From JAVJUV01 sp047314965 (GTDB taxonomy: Bacteria > Pseudomonadota > Alphaproteobacteria > Rhodobacterales > Rhodobacteraceae), in the NCBI RefSeq assembly GCF_047314965.1, contig NZ_JBLBVK010000055.1, forward strand, positions 124,001-188,000: a DNA stretch of 64,000 nt. The letters are read 5' to 3'. The first letter of the stretch is position 1; every line of letters begins with the position of its first letter. Made by a program: the position numbers and the translations under genes. Positions 44,636 through 53,212 of the stretch are shown piece by piece. A model generated the notes under the pieces. That model was given only the letters and a program-made list of their open reading frames with translations, was not told the origin of the DNA and searched no databases.

Positions 44636-44933
44636 GCGCGGAGAGATGTAGTTTTCCTTCAGGTCGGCCCCGGTTTCTTGAGTGCAAGTTGCTAGTTGAC
44701 CTTACTATGCATCCTCAAAAATGGAAGAAAAAACGACAAAACCACAAAATTTGGCAGCTCACGGCATTCATTCCGAAATTCCGATAGGCTTCAAGCTACT
44801 GAAAAAATTATGCAAAATGTCAAGTTGGGATTTTTCCGGCTCAGAAGGCGTAAATTCCTGCCCTGAGTGGGCGCCTTTTTTGTTGTTTTGTGGCTTTTTC
44901 AAATATAGCCTTTGAAGAAGCAAAGGGACTCAG
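44636..44933. promoter_or_regulatory. 298-base divergent promoter region of the deoR-ugp operon
   Basis: AT-rich region between the HAD phosphatase gene (leftward) and deoR (rightward). It contains no supported gene. A stem-loop followed by six T at about 44847-44881 lies upstream of deoR in the rightward sense and may terminate or attenuate a leader transcript. A DeoR operator would be expected here, but I see no clear repeat. Confidence 0.45.
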
Positions 44934-45710
44934 ATGGCCTCGAAAAAGCTCCGCCGACGGGATTTGATCCAGCAGGTTGCGCAAGAGCGCGGCGGCGTAA
45001 GCGTGGGTGCGCTTGCAGAGATGTTGGGTGTTTCGACGCAGACCATCCGACGTGATCTGGACACCCTGTGTGACGGAGAGACACTGCGTCGAGCGCACGG
45101 GCGCATCGAACTGGCCGAAGACCGGCTCAATACCCCATTCGATCAACGTGCTGGAACAAACCTCGTAGGCAAACGCGCCATTGGCGAAGCTGTTGCAGCA
45201 AAAATTCCCGACGGCGCAACACTATTTCTCTCTATCGGCTCGACCACGCTAAGCGTCGCACGGTCATTACGTCACCGAAAGCAACTAACCGTCATAACGA
45301 ACAACCTCAGTGCTGCGATGGCTCTGAGCGAAGAAGTTTCGAACCGCATTATTCTGCCGGGAGGCGAGGTACGCCTGCCCGATAGAGATTTCGTCGGCGA
45401 AGAAGTGATCGCGTTCTTTGGGCGATACAGGGCTGAATTTGCGATCTTTGGCACAGCTGGTGTCGACGTGGACGGGGGGCTGCTGGAATTCCATCAGTCC
45501 GAAGTCCGGGCCACTGAACAGATGCGCCGGAATGCACAGTCCTCCGTTCTAGTCATCGACCGAAGCAAGTTCGGTCGTCTTGCTCCTGCACTCGGCGGAA
45601 ATATTGCCGATATAGACCACATTGTTTGCGACCGTCCACCCGCCGATCCCTTCCCGAGTCTCTTTCGTGACTTGGGTTGCGAGGTTGAATTTGCCGAGGA
45701 CATCGAATGA
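44934..45710 (+). CDS. DeoR/GlpR family transcriptional regulator
   Basis: Repressor of 258 residues. The N-terminal DeoR helix-turn-helix (residues 5-58: VSVGALAEMLGVSTQTIRRD, then LRRAHGRI) is followed by the sugar-phosphate sensor domain (FLSIGSTTLSVARSL, VITNNLSAAMALS, VIDRSKFGR). The GlpR branch senses glycerol-3-phosphate. It overlaps the ugpC start by 4 bases, so it probably controls the glycerophosphodiester uptake operon that it heads. Confidence 0.9.
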   Translation: MASKKLRRRDLIQQVAQERGGVSVGALAEMLGVSTQTIRRDLDTLCDGETLRRAHGRIELAEDRLNTPFDQRAGTNLVGKRAIGEAVAAKIPDGATLFLSIGSTTLSVARSLRHRKQLTVITNNLSAAMALSEEVSNRIILPGGEVRLPDRDFVGEEVIAFFGRYRAEFAIFGTAGVDVDGGLLEFHQSEVRATEQMRRNAQSSVLVIDRSKFGRLAPALGGNIADIDHIVCDRPPADPFPSLFRDLGCEVEFAEDIE

Positions 45711-46750
45711 CCGATAAAGAACCGTTCGTGCATGTCGAGAACGTCGCCAAACGTTGGAATGGGCAGCTGGGTGTCGAGCGCATCGACCTTTCGATCCCGC
45801 GCGGCTCGTTCGTGGCGCTTCTGGGACCGTCGGGCTGTGGGAAGTCGACGACGCTCCGGCTCGTTTCGGGCCTCGAGCTTCCCGATGAGGGGACAATCAC
45901 CATTGACGGGAGGAATGTGACCGCTGCTGCACCCTCCGAGCGCAACCTGTCAATGGTCTTTCAGTCCTACGCCCTGTTTCCGCATCTCAGCGTGGCCGAA
46001 AACGTCATCTTTGGCCTAAAAGTCCGCAAGGTCGCCCCAGCGGAGCGGCGTGAAAAATTGCAACGCGCGTTGGAGATCACTGGTCTTGTCGGCTATGAGA
46101 ACCGCAAGCCTGGCGAATTATCGGGCGGTCAGCGCCAGCGTGTGGCGCTGGCCCGCGCCATCGTCGCAAATCAGCCCCTGTGCCTGATGGACGAGCCCCT
46201 GTCGAACCTCGACGCCAAACTCCGCGCTTCTGTGCGTAAGGACATCAAGAAACTTCAGATCGATCTGGGTATCACCGTCATCTACGTGACCCATGATCAG
46301 ACCGAGGCGATGAGTATGGCCGACATGGTTGTTCTGATGAAAGATGGCCACATCCAGCAAACTGGTGCGCCCGAAGATTTGTACTACCGGCCCGCCAACA
46401 CCTTCGTTGCGGAGTTTGTGGGCGCGCCGCCAATGGCGCTACTCGACCGCGGAATATTGGCTGGCTACGAAGGCGCGCCGAAGATCGGACTCCGCGCCGA
46501 GAACCTGCGTGTCGCAGAGCCCGGTCAGGGAAGACTGATCTGCAAGGTCACGGAGTGCGAATTCCTTGGTTCTGAGACCTTCATCGGCCTCGAATTGGAA
46601 GGTGCTCGCGGTCTGACTGTGGCCATGCCCGGCCTGAAACATATACCTCAGGGTGAGAAACTCGAGATCACTTTCGCCGACGAGGACCTGCATTTCTTCG
46701 ATGAAGCCGGCGTCAGAACGACCCGCCGAAGCGCAGTGCTTGAAGCGTGA
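45707..46750 (+). CDS. ugpC: ABC transporter ATP-binding protein (UgpC/MalK type)
   Basis: Cytoplasmic ATPase, 347 residues. Walker A GPSGCGKSTTLRL near residue 38, Q-loop MVFQSYALFPHL, signature LSGGQRQRVALARA near 137, Walker B LCLMDEPLSNLD and the switch His in VTHDQTEAMS. The C-terminal regulatory TOBE domain (residues 245-345) is present. It energises uptake through the ugpA/E permeases encoded downstream. The start overlaps the deoR stop by 4 bases. Confidence 0.93.
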   Translation: MTDKEPFVHVENVAKRWNGQLGVERIDLSIPRGSFVALLGPSGCGKSTTLRLVSGLELPDEGTITIDGRNVTAAAPSERNLSMVFQSYALFPHLSVAENVIFGLKVRKVAPAERREKLQRALEITGLVGYENRKPGELSGGQRQRVALARAIVANQPLCLMDEPLSNLDAKLRASVRKDIKKLQIDLGITVIYVTHDQTEAMSMADMVVLMKDGHIQQTGAPEDLYYRPANTFVAEFVGAPPMALLDRGILAGYEGAPKIGLRAENLRVAEPGQGRLICKVTECEFLGSETFIGLELEGARGLTVAMPGLKHIPQGEKLEITFADEDLHFFDEAGVRTTRRSAVLEA

Positions 46751-46788
46751 AATTCGGCGTCAAACCAAAATCAATAAGGGAGGAAACT

Positions 46789-48045
46789 ATGACTCAACTG
46801 ACGAAACTCGGATTGGCGGCGGCAACCGCGGTCGGTCTTGCGGCCCCGGCAATCGCCGAGACCGAATTGACGATGTACTATCCCATTGCTGTTGGCGGCG
46901 CGTTGACCGAGGTGGTGGACGGGATCGTGGCCGACTTCGTAGCGGCGAATCCTGACATCAAGGTTAACGCGGTCTATTCGGGCAACTACGACGATACCCG
47001 CGTCCGGGCTCTTTCTGCGCTGGCCTCAGGGGAACCAGCGCAGCTCGCAGTGATGTTCTCGATCGACGCATACGACCTGATTGAGCAGGACCTGATTGTG
47101 GCCTTCGAGGATATCGAAGGCGTAGATCCCGCATGGCTCGATAGCTTTTATCCCGCACTGATGGCCAATGGTCGGATCGAGGGAAAGACGTGGGGCATCC
47201 CGTTCCAGCGCTCGACTATCGTCGCCTATTACAACAAAGACATGTTCCGAGCCGCAGGACTTGACCCAGAAAGCCCGCCCTCAACCTGGGACGAAATGAT
47301 CTCCATGGGCAAGGCTCTGACGAAGGACGGCACCTATGGCCTTATGATCCCATCCACCGGCTATCCCTATTGGATGTTCCAGGCGCTGGCGATTCAGAAC
47401 GGCAAGGAGGTCATGTCGAACGACGGGTTGACTACCTATTTTGACGACCCGGCTGTTGTTGAAACACTGGAGTTCTGGAAATCACTCAGCGAGGAACATG
47501 GTATCATGCCGGAAGGCACGGTCGAATGGGGCACGTTGCGCCAGGCGTTTCTTGAGGGTCAGACGGCGATGATGTGGCATTCAACCGGCAACCTGACCGC
47601 GGTGAAAAACAATGCCAGCTTCGACTTCGGTGTTGCTGAGCTGCCTGCGAATGTCCGCAAAGGGTCACCCACCGGAGGCGGCAATTTCTACATCTTCAAG
47701 GATACCACGCCGGAAGAGAAGGCTGCCGCGCTCAAGCTGATCGAGTTCATGACCTCGCCTGAACAAGCGGCTGCCTGGTCGATCGGTACCGGCTATATGG
47801 GTGTGTCGCCTGCAGCCTACGAGACTGAGGCACTCAAAGCCTACACGGTCGAATTTCCACCGGCGCTGGTCGCGCGCAATCAGCTTGAAAACGCCGTAGC
47901 CGAGTTTTCGACTTTCGAGACAGCCCGTGTGCGCGAAGGATTGAACAATGCCATCCAGGCGGCGTTGACCGGAGCTAAGTCCCCGGCAGATGCTTTGGCC
48001 GAGGCGCAAACGGCAGCGGTTCGCCTGCTTCGGGATTATCAGTAG
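46789..48045 (+). CDS. ugpB: Extracellular solute-binding protein (UgpB-like)
   Basis: Periplasmic binding protein of family 1, 418 residues. A signal peptide covers residues 1-24 (ending AIA before Glu). Core segments NADIKV-like repeat region, VIPFQRSTIVAYYNKDMFRA, GTLRQAFLEGQTAMMWHSTGN, and SPTGGGNFYIFKDTTPEEK are typical of UgpB receptors for glycerol-3-phosphate and its diesters. The ATG at 46789 follows a gggaggaaac site; a start at 46747 is less likely. Confidence 0.88.
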   Translation: MTQLTKLGLAAATAVGLAAPAIAETELTMYYPIAVGGALTEVVDGIVADFVAANPDIKVNAVYSGNYDDTRVRALSALASGEPAQLAVMFSIDAYDLIEQDLIVAFEDIEGVDPAWLDSFYPALMANGRIEGKTWGIPFQRSTIVAYYNKDMFRAAGLDPESPPSTWDEMISMGKALTKDGTYGLMIPSTGYPYWMFQALAIQNGKEVMSNDGLTTYFDDPAVVETLEFWKSLSEEHGIMPEGTVEWGTLRQAFLEGQTAMMWHSTGNLTAVKNNASFDFGVAELPANVRKGSPTGGGNFYIFKDTTPEEKAAALKLIEFMTSPEQAAAWSIGTGYMGVSPAAYETEALKAYTVEFPPALVARNQLENAVAEFSTFETARVREGLNNAIQAALTGAKSPADALAEAQTAAVRLLRDYQ

Positions 48046-48054
48046 TCCTCCCCG

Positions 48055-48082
48055 TGGGTGTCCTGCTTCGGCCGGACACCCA
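48055..48082 (+). promoter_or_regulatory. Hairpin between ugpB and ugpA
   Basis: A 9-base-pair stem (tgggtgtcc with ggacaccca) lies just after the ugpB stop and before the ugpA ribosome site. There is no T-run. It probably stabilises the ugpB mRNA so that receptor outnumbers permease, as with the hairpins after both dctP genes. Confidence 0.6.
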
Positions 48083-48108
48083 TATGTTCTCAGCCGAGGG
48101 ACCGGAAT

Positions 48109-49002
48109 ATGGCCGATCATGTCAGCAATGAACGCCGCAGACAGGCGATCTACGGTTGGCTCCTCCTATCGCCGGCCGCAATCCTCCTGACGACCTTTGC
48201 CTTCTACCCCTCACTCGCCACGCTTTGGTCGAGCCTGTTCAGCAGGGAGACAAGGCGTCGCCCTTCAGAGTTTGTCGGCGTAGAGAATTATTCCGACCTT
48301 TTCGCGGATCCCACCTTCTGGAAGGTGGTGACCAACAACCTGATCTACGCGGGCGCAACCATTCCGATTTCAATCGCGATCGCGCTTGGCATGGCGCTTT
48401 GGGCTAATTCGAAGATTCCCGCGCGTGGCTTCGTGCGCACCGCATACTTCACTCCGACCGTCCTGCCGATGATCGCCGCGGCAAACCTTTGGCTGTTCTT
48501 CTACACGCCAGGGCTCGGCGTCCTTGACCAGATCGGCAGTCTCTTCGGTCTTCCATCGGTCAATTGGCTGGGTCAGCCCGAAACCGCACTCTTGGCGGTG
48601 ATCATCGTGACGATCTGGAAGGAAGCGGGCTTCTTTATGATTTTCTATCTGGCGGCGCTCCAGACCATCCCAGAGGACTTGAAGGAGGCCGCCGATATCG
48701 AAGGTGCCAGTCGCTGGACCTATACCCGCCGGATCGTCATCCCGCTGCTCATGCCGACTACGCTCTTCATAATGGTCAACGCGCTGATCAATTCGGTGAA
48801 GCTGATCGACCACCTGTTCATCCTGACAAAGGGCGGGCCAAACGACGCCTCCAAGCTGATCCTCTACTACATCTGGGAGATGGCTTTCGCCTTTTTCGAT
48901 GCCCCACATGCCGCGGCAATGACAATCCTTGTTTTGGTAGTCCTCGGAGTGGTTGCAGGCATCAAGTTCACAATTCTCGACAAACGGACCCATTACCAAT
49001 GA
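48109..49002 (+). CDS. ugpA: ABC transporter permease (UgpA type)
   Basis: Inner-membrane permease, 297 residues with six helices. The ATPase-contact motif EAADIEGASRWTYTRRIVIP (EAA box) is near residue 200, and the N-terminal LLLSPAAILLTTFAFYPSL starts helix 1. The ATG at 48109 follows ccgagggaccgg. Its stop overlaps the ugpE start. Confidence 0.9.
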   Translation: MADHVSNERRRQAIYGWLLLSPAAILLTTFAFYPSLATLWSSLFSRETRRRPSEFVGVENYSDLFADPTFWKVVTNNLIYAGATIPISIAIALGMALWANSKIPARGFVRTAYFTPTVLPMIAAANLWLFFYTPGLGVLDQIGSLFGLPSVNWLGQPETALLAVIIVTIWKEAGFFMIFYLAALQTIPEDLKEAADIEGASRWTYTRRIVIPLLMPTTLFIMVNALINSVKLIDHLFILTKGGPNDASKLILYYIWEMAFAFFDAPHAAAMTILVLVVLGVVAGIKFTILDKRTHYQ

Positions 49003-49808
49003 GCGGCCTTTCCAGACACATCGAGAGTTTCGGGGCGCTGCTGCTGGCGATCATCTGGATTTCGCCGCTCGTATTCGCTTTCTGGGCGGCGTTCCACACG
49101 ACTTCAGACGCGGTCAATTTCAATGTCACCGCACCTTGGACGCTGGACAATTTTCGCACTGCTTGGGATGGCGCACCTTGGTTTCGCTACTTCCTGAACA
49201 CGTTCCTACTGGTTACTGTCATCCTGATTGGACAATTCTTCGTCACTACACTCGCCGGCTTTGCCTTTGCGCAGGTGAAGTTTCCAGGGAGAGACGTGCT
49301 GTTCATACTCGTCCTGATGCAACTCTTCATCCTGCCCGAAGTTCTCATCGTCGAAAACTACGCCATGGTCTCGAGACTTGGTCTTTTCGATACGATCCTC
49401 GGCGTCGGAATGCCCTATATGGCCTCGGCCTTTGGAATCTTCCTGATGCGGCAGGCCTTCAAGGGTGTACCGATCGAGCTGCACGAGGCTGCAAGGGTCG
49501 AGGGCTGCGGGTGGTTCGGCATACTCTGGCGAGTCTATGTGCCGCTGGCGCGCCCCACTTACCTTGCCTATGCGCTTGTTTCGGTTTCGACCCATTGGAA
49601 CAATTTTCTCTGGCCATTGATAGTCACCAATTCGCCAGATACGCGTCCCCTGACCGTAGGCTTGTCGATCTTCGGCGCACCCGAGAATGGGGTCGACATC
49701 TCGGTGATCTCAGCGGCCACCATGATGACCGTCGCACCGCTCCTCGTCGCTTTTCTCGTGTTCCAGCGACAATTTGTTCAGGCCTTCCTTCGTGCCGGGA
49801 TCAAGTGA
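48999..49808 (+). CDS. ugpE: ABC transporter permease (UgpE type)
   Basis: Second permease, 269 residues with six helices. EAA box ELHEAARVEGCGWFGILWRV near residue 165. It overlaps ugpA by 4 bases (ATGA). UgpA and UgpE make a heterodimeric channel. The next gene starts 4 bases after its stop. Confidence 0.9.
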   Translation: MSGLSRHIESFGALLLAIIWISPLVFAFWAAFHTTSDAVNFNVTAPWTLDNFRTAWDGAPWFRYFLNTFLLVTVILIGQFFVTTLAGFAFAQVKFPGRDVLFILVLMQLFILPEVLIVENYAMVSRLGLFDTILGVGMPYMASAFGIFLMRQAFKGVPIELHEAARVEGCGWFGILWRVYVPLARPTYLAYALVSVSTHWNNFLWPLIVTNSPDTRPLTVGLSIFGAPENGVDISVISAATMMTVAPLLVAFLVFQRQFVQAFLRAGIK

Positions 49809-49812
49809 CGCC

Positions 49813-50610
49813 ATGGCGCGGTTTCTGCATCTGACAGACCTGCACGTTGTAGCGCCCGGCAAACTTGCCTCTGGGGTTTTGGACACGCGGTCTCAGTTGT
49901 GCGCAGCGGTAGACCGCCTGATGCAGCTACGAGAACCTCTGGGTCCTCTGGATGCCTTGCTTGTCACAGGGGATGTCAGTGACGATGGCAGCGCCGAAAG
50001 CTATGCTCATGCGCGAAGAGAACTGGAGCGGCTTGAATTACCGCTTCTCGTCACTCCCGGCAATCACGATAACCGCGAGGCCATGAGAGCGGCGTTTGCA
50101 GACCTGCAGGTCATGCCCAGTTCGGGGCTGATCGACTGGTTCGCCGAGGTGGGCGACACTTGCATCGTGGGTCTGGACACACTGGTAGAGGGCCAAGGGG
50201 GCGGTCGGCTGCGGCCACAAAGCCTTGCACTCCTTGGTAAAGGTATAGCGGCTGCGGGAAATCGGCCAGTTATCGTTGCGCTCCATCATCCACCTTTACG
50301 AACTGGAATTAGATTCATGGATGCAATCGGGCTTGAGAATACAGTTGTTCTCGAACCCATCCTGGCAAAGGCTCGGGGCAACGTCATGATCGTCTGTGGA
50401 CACGTACACGGCGTGTATCAGGGGCATATCGGCAGCCACGCGGTTATGACAGCACCTTCGACCTGCAGCGCCTTCGCGCTTGATCTCCGCACGGATGCGC
50501 CCATTGGGTTCTTTAAGGGGCCGACGGGGTTTGCTGTGATCGATACCGGGTCTGGAGGTGTCTGGAGCGCGTTGCCGCTAGACGCCGCCGACGGCCCCTT
50601 TCCATTCTAG
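49813..50610 (+). CDS. Calcineurin-like phosphodiesterase (GpdQ-like glycerophosphodiesterase candidate)
   Basis: Binuclear metallophosphoesterase, 265 residues. Motifs read DLHV (Asp and His near residues 8-10), GDVSDDG near 56, GNHDN near 86, HHPP near 157 and GHVHG near 196. This spacing matches GpdQ/CpdA enzymes, including a broad phosphodiesterase that uses glycerophosphodiesters. As the last gene of the ugp operon it may release glycerol-3-phosphate from imported diesters, replacing the usual UgpQ. The stop codon TAG is formed by the inserted IS element, so its original C-terminus may have differed by some residues. Confidence 0.86.
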   Translation: MARFLHLTDLHVVAPGKLASGVLDTRSQLCAAVDRLMQLREPLGPLDALLVTGDVSDDGSAESYAHARRELERLELPLLVTPGNHDNREAMRAAFADLQVMPSSGLIDWFAEVGDTCIVGLDTLVEGQGGGRLRPQSLALLGKGIAAAGNRPVIVALHHPPLRTGIRFMDAIGLENTVVLEPILAKARGNVMIVCGHVHGVYQGHIGSHAVMTAPSTCSAFALDLRTDAPIGFFKGPTGFAVIDTGSGGVWSALPLDAADGPFPF

Positions 50611-51441
50611 GGTCAGGACTCATAGCCAGTAAATGACGAGTACGGCGAGGGCGAGGGCTGACAGGAAGACCTTCGGGCGCCTATAGTATCGTGGTGCCGC
50701 GCGCCGCCAATCCTGCAGCATGCCGAACATGATCTCGATCCGATTGCGGCGCTTGCAGCGGGGTTAGTCGTATTTCACCGCTTTGTTCCGCTGCTTCCGG
50801 CTAGGGGCGCAGGCACGTATCCCTTTGTCTTTGAACGCTTCCCGCAACCAATCAGCATCATATTCTCGATCTCCGAGCAGCCATTCCACATTTGGCAGGC
50901 TGCCTGGCAGAGCCCGCGCGCCGATTCAATCACTGACTTCTCCGGCGGGCACGAACAGGCTGATTGAGGGCCCCTGGCTGTCGCAGATGGCGTGCAGCTT
51001 GGTGTTCATTCCGCCCTTTGCGCGGCCAATCAGGCGTCCACGCACCCCCTTTTCAAGCCCAGGCTGGACGCTGTTCGGCGGGCTTTGAGGTAAGTCGCAT
51101 CGATCACGACGGTCTTTTCGTCGCCATCTTCGGCAGCCAGTCCGGCCATCATCCGCGGGAAGAAGCCCTTATCGCTCCACCGCTTCCAACGGTTGTAGAG
51201 TGTCTTGTGTGGACCGTATTCCGCAGACGCATCGCGCCAACGTAAGCCATTGCGGTTGATGAAGATAATTCCACTCCGCACACGCCGATCATCGACCCGT
51301 GGCTCGCCATGCGATTTCGGGAAGCAAGGTTCAAGGCGCACCAGCCGCGCCTCGGTCAGCCAGAAGAGATCAGACATGCTACCGCCGGTTCTTTCGCGCC
51401 GAAAATAATGCCGCCAAGCGGAAATCAATGGGTCCTGAACC
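50610..51441 (-). mobile_element. Degenerate IS5-family (IS427-type) insertion sequence
   Basis: An 832-base element with imperfect inverted ends (gggtcaggactcat at the left; the right end reads ggttcaggacccat on the reverse strand) and TA on both sides, the target type of this group. The transposase is on the reverse strand in two frames. OrfA starts at 51377; OrfB follows after an aaaaggggg slip site near 51050. DDE residues can be read (VIDATYLK, GDREYDAD, RIEIMFGML). OrfB contains two in-frame stops, so it cannot move by itself. Confidence 0.88.
50630..51377 (-). pseudogene. IS5-family transposase, OrfB interrupted
   Basis: OrfA (MSDLFWLTEARLVRLEP; residues to KARRTASSLGL) is intact to 51030 and normally shifts by -1 into OrfB near the A/G-rich slip site. 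OrfB continues RGRLIGRAKGGMNTKLHAIC, then meets TGA at 50926-50928 (after AGEVSD) and TAA at 50764-50766 (after KAVKYD), where family members have ordinary codons, and ends with RRPKVFLSALALAVLVIYWL. The element is fixed. Confidence 0.82.
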
Positions 51442-51494
51442 TAAGTCTGACCGACCCTATGATGGTCAGCGCTTTCGCAGATCTTGGCGATGGG

Positions 51495-51601
51495 AACGCG
51501 CACCCCTTTTGGCAAATAGCACGGTGGTGATCTGTCCGATGCCCACGGCACCGCCCGAAGCCACTACAGTCTTGCCTGCAAAGCGTCCTGAAATGCCCCC
51601 T
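51495..51601 (-). pseudogene. N-terminal fragment of an SDR gene
   Basis: On the reverse strand the sequence encodes GRFAGKTVVASGGAVGIGQI and TTVLFAKRGAR, the cofactor-binding start of a short-chain dehydrogenase, then the frame is lost. It lies between the IS element and the intact SDR gene at 51610. It was probably a neighbouring SDR gene truncated when the IS inserted. Confidence 0.6.
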
Positions 51602-51609
51602 ACTCCGGT

Positions 51610-52368
51610 TCAAATGCACTCACCGCCATCGACAACGAAGGCATGGCCCGTCATGAACGAGGACCTATCCGACGCGAGAAACACAATCGCATCGGCGATC
51701 TCTTCGACCGTACCGAACCGACCCATGGGAATGACGTCCCTGATATACTCTTCCAGCTTTTCCCGCCCGCCCATCTGAACCTCGAACCCCAGATTGAAAG
51801 GCGTATCGATGAAGCCGGGACACAGGGCGTTGAACCGTATACCTTCCCGGGCATAGTCCGCCGCCATCTGGCGGGTCATGGCAAGGACCGCATGCTTGGT
51901 GGTGGCATAAGCGATCATTTCGCGGTCATATTGAACGCCGGAGTTCGAAGAGGTGATGATCACGCTCCCCCTTCCCTGGCGCCGCATGGGTCCAAGAGCG
52001 GCCTTTGCCGCAACGAAATGTGATCGCACATTGAGCCGCCATGAGAGGTCCATATCGGCTATCGAAACCTGCTCCAGCTTGCCTTCGATCTGAACTCCGG
52101 CATGAGAGTGGAGGATATCGAGTCGTCCCTCCGCCTTCGCCGTTTCCTCGATCGCGGCAACAAGCGCATCATCTTCAGTGACGTCCAGCGTACGGGCATT
52201 GGCCTTGCCTCCGCCGTCCTTGATCCGGGCGGCTATCGCGTGGGCTGTGTCGCCGTTCTTGTCGGTGACGATCACCTTTGCGCCTTCCCGGGCCAGCGCG
52301 ACCGCTCCCGCCGCACCGATACCCGATCCGGCGCCTGTAACCAGTGCAACGCGATTCTCAAGAAGCAT
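51610..52368 (-). CDS. SDR family oxidoreductase
   Basis: Classical SDR, 252 residues. Cofactor loop TGAGSGIGAAGAVAL at residues 11-25; Asp in VTDKN for NAD; the usual NNAG is replaced by HSHAG near 87; catalytic Ser in ITSSNSG and Tyr/Lys in YATTKHAVLAM. It begins 21 bases after the end of the polyamine-type permease and may be part of that operon. Confidence 0.87.
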   Translation of the reverse strand: MLLENRVALVTGAGSGIGAAGAVALAREGAKVIVTDKNGDTAHAIAARIKDGGGKANARTLDVTEDDALVAAIEETAKAEGRLDILHSHAGVQIEGKLEQVSIADMDLSWRLNVRSHFVAAKAALGPMRRQGRGSVIITSSNSGVQYDREMIAYATTKHAVLAMTRQMAADYAREGIRFNALCPGFIDTPFNLGFEVQMGGREKLEEYIRDVIPMGRFGTVEEIADAIVFLASDRSSFMTGHAFVVDGGECI

Positions 52369-52389
52369 GGCGGATCCTTTGATTTACAC

Positions 52390-53202
52390 TCAGCGTCGAT
52401 CGCCGCGCCTCAGGATGAGCTGCGCAATGACGAGGAGGACTAGCGAGGCCAGCATGACCATCGTACCGATAGCATTGACCTCCGGCGTCACCCCACGCCG
52501 GATCGACGAAAAGATATAGATAGGCAGGGTTGTCTCCGAACCGGCGACGAAAAAGGCGATGATGAAATCGTCGAAGCTGAACGTGAAACTCAGAAGGAAA
52601 CCGGCAAGGATCGCGGGCGCGATCAGCGGAAGCGTTATCAGACGGAATGTCCTGAGGGGTGGCGCGTAGAGGTCCGCAGACGCCTCCGACAGCGCTCCTT
52701 CAAGGCTTTGCAGACGGGCACGGACGATGAGAACGACAAGGGCCAGCGTGAACATCGTGTGTGCGGCAATCAGCGATGGTAGCCCCATGGAAAGATTGGG
52801 CGCATCGCGCCCCTCGGGCCAGATCGCGGCCAGCCACGGGTTGAGCACATCGAAGACCGTAACAAGCGCAATCAGCGTGGCGATGCCGATTACGATCCCG
52901 GGGATCATTACCGCGATATAGATCATCGCATCGAAGAACGTCCGCGCCGGCCCTCGAATTCCCTGGAGCCCCACAGCAGCGAGCGTGCCAAGAATGCTGG
53001 CGAGCATGGCCGAAACGAAGGCCACGAAAAGGCTGTTGCCAAGGGCGTCCATCACGAACGGGTTGTTCAGAGCCCGCCCATACCACTTGACCGAGAACCC
53101 GTCGAGCTGGCTGGCGCTGCGGCCTGCGCTGAAGCTGAACAGCGCGATGATCGCGATCGGAGTGTAGAGAAAGACGTACACAAAGAGCGAGTAAATTCGC
53201 AT
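52390..53202 (-). CDS. ABC transporter permease (PotC family)
   Basis: Inner-membrane permease, 270 residues with six helices. EAA-type motif SEASADLYAPPLRTFRLITLP near residue 180. The ATG at 53202 (MRIYSLFVYVFLYTP) follows the PotB-type gene by 10 bases; the longer frame lies inside that gene. It pairs with PotB in uptake of polyamines or related cations. Confidence 0.9.
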   Translation of the reverse strand: MRIYSLFVYVFLYTPIAIIALFSFSAGRSASQLDGFSVKWYGRALNNPFVMDALGNSLFVAFVSAMLASILGTLAAVGLQGIRGPARTFFDAMIYIAVMIPGIVIGIATLIALVTVFDVLNPWLAAIWPEGRDAPNLSMGLPSLIAAHTMFTLALVVLIVRARLQSLEGALSEASADLYAPPLRTFRLITLPLIAPAILAGFLLSFTFSFDDFIIAFFVAGSETTLPIYIFSSIRRGVTPEVNAIGTMVMLASLVLLVIAQLILRRGDRR

Positions 53203-53212
53203 GTCCCGCCCC

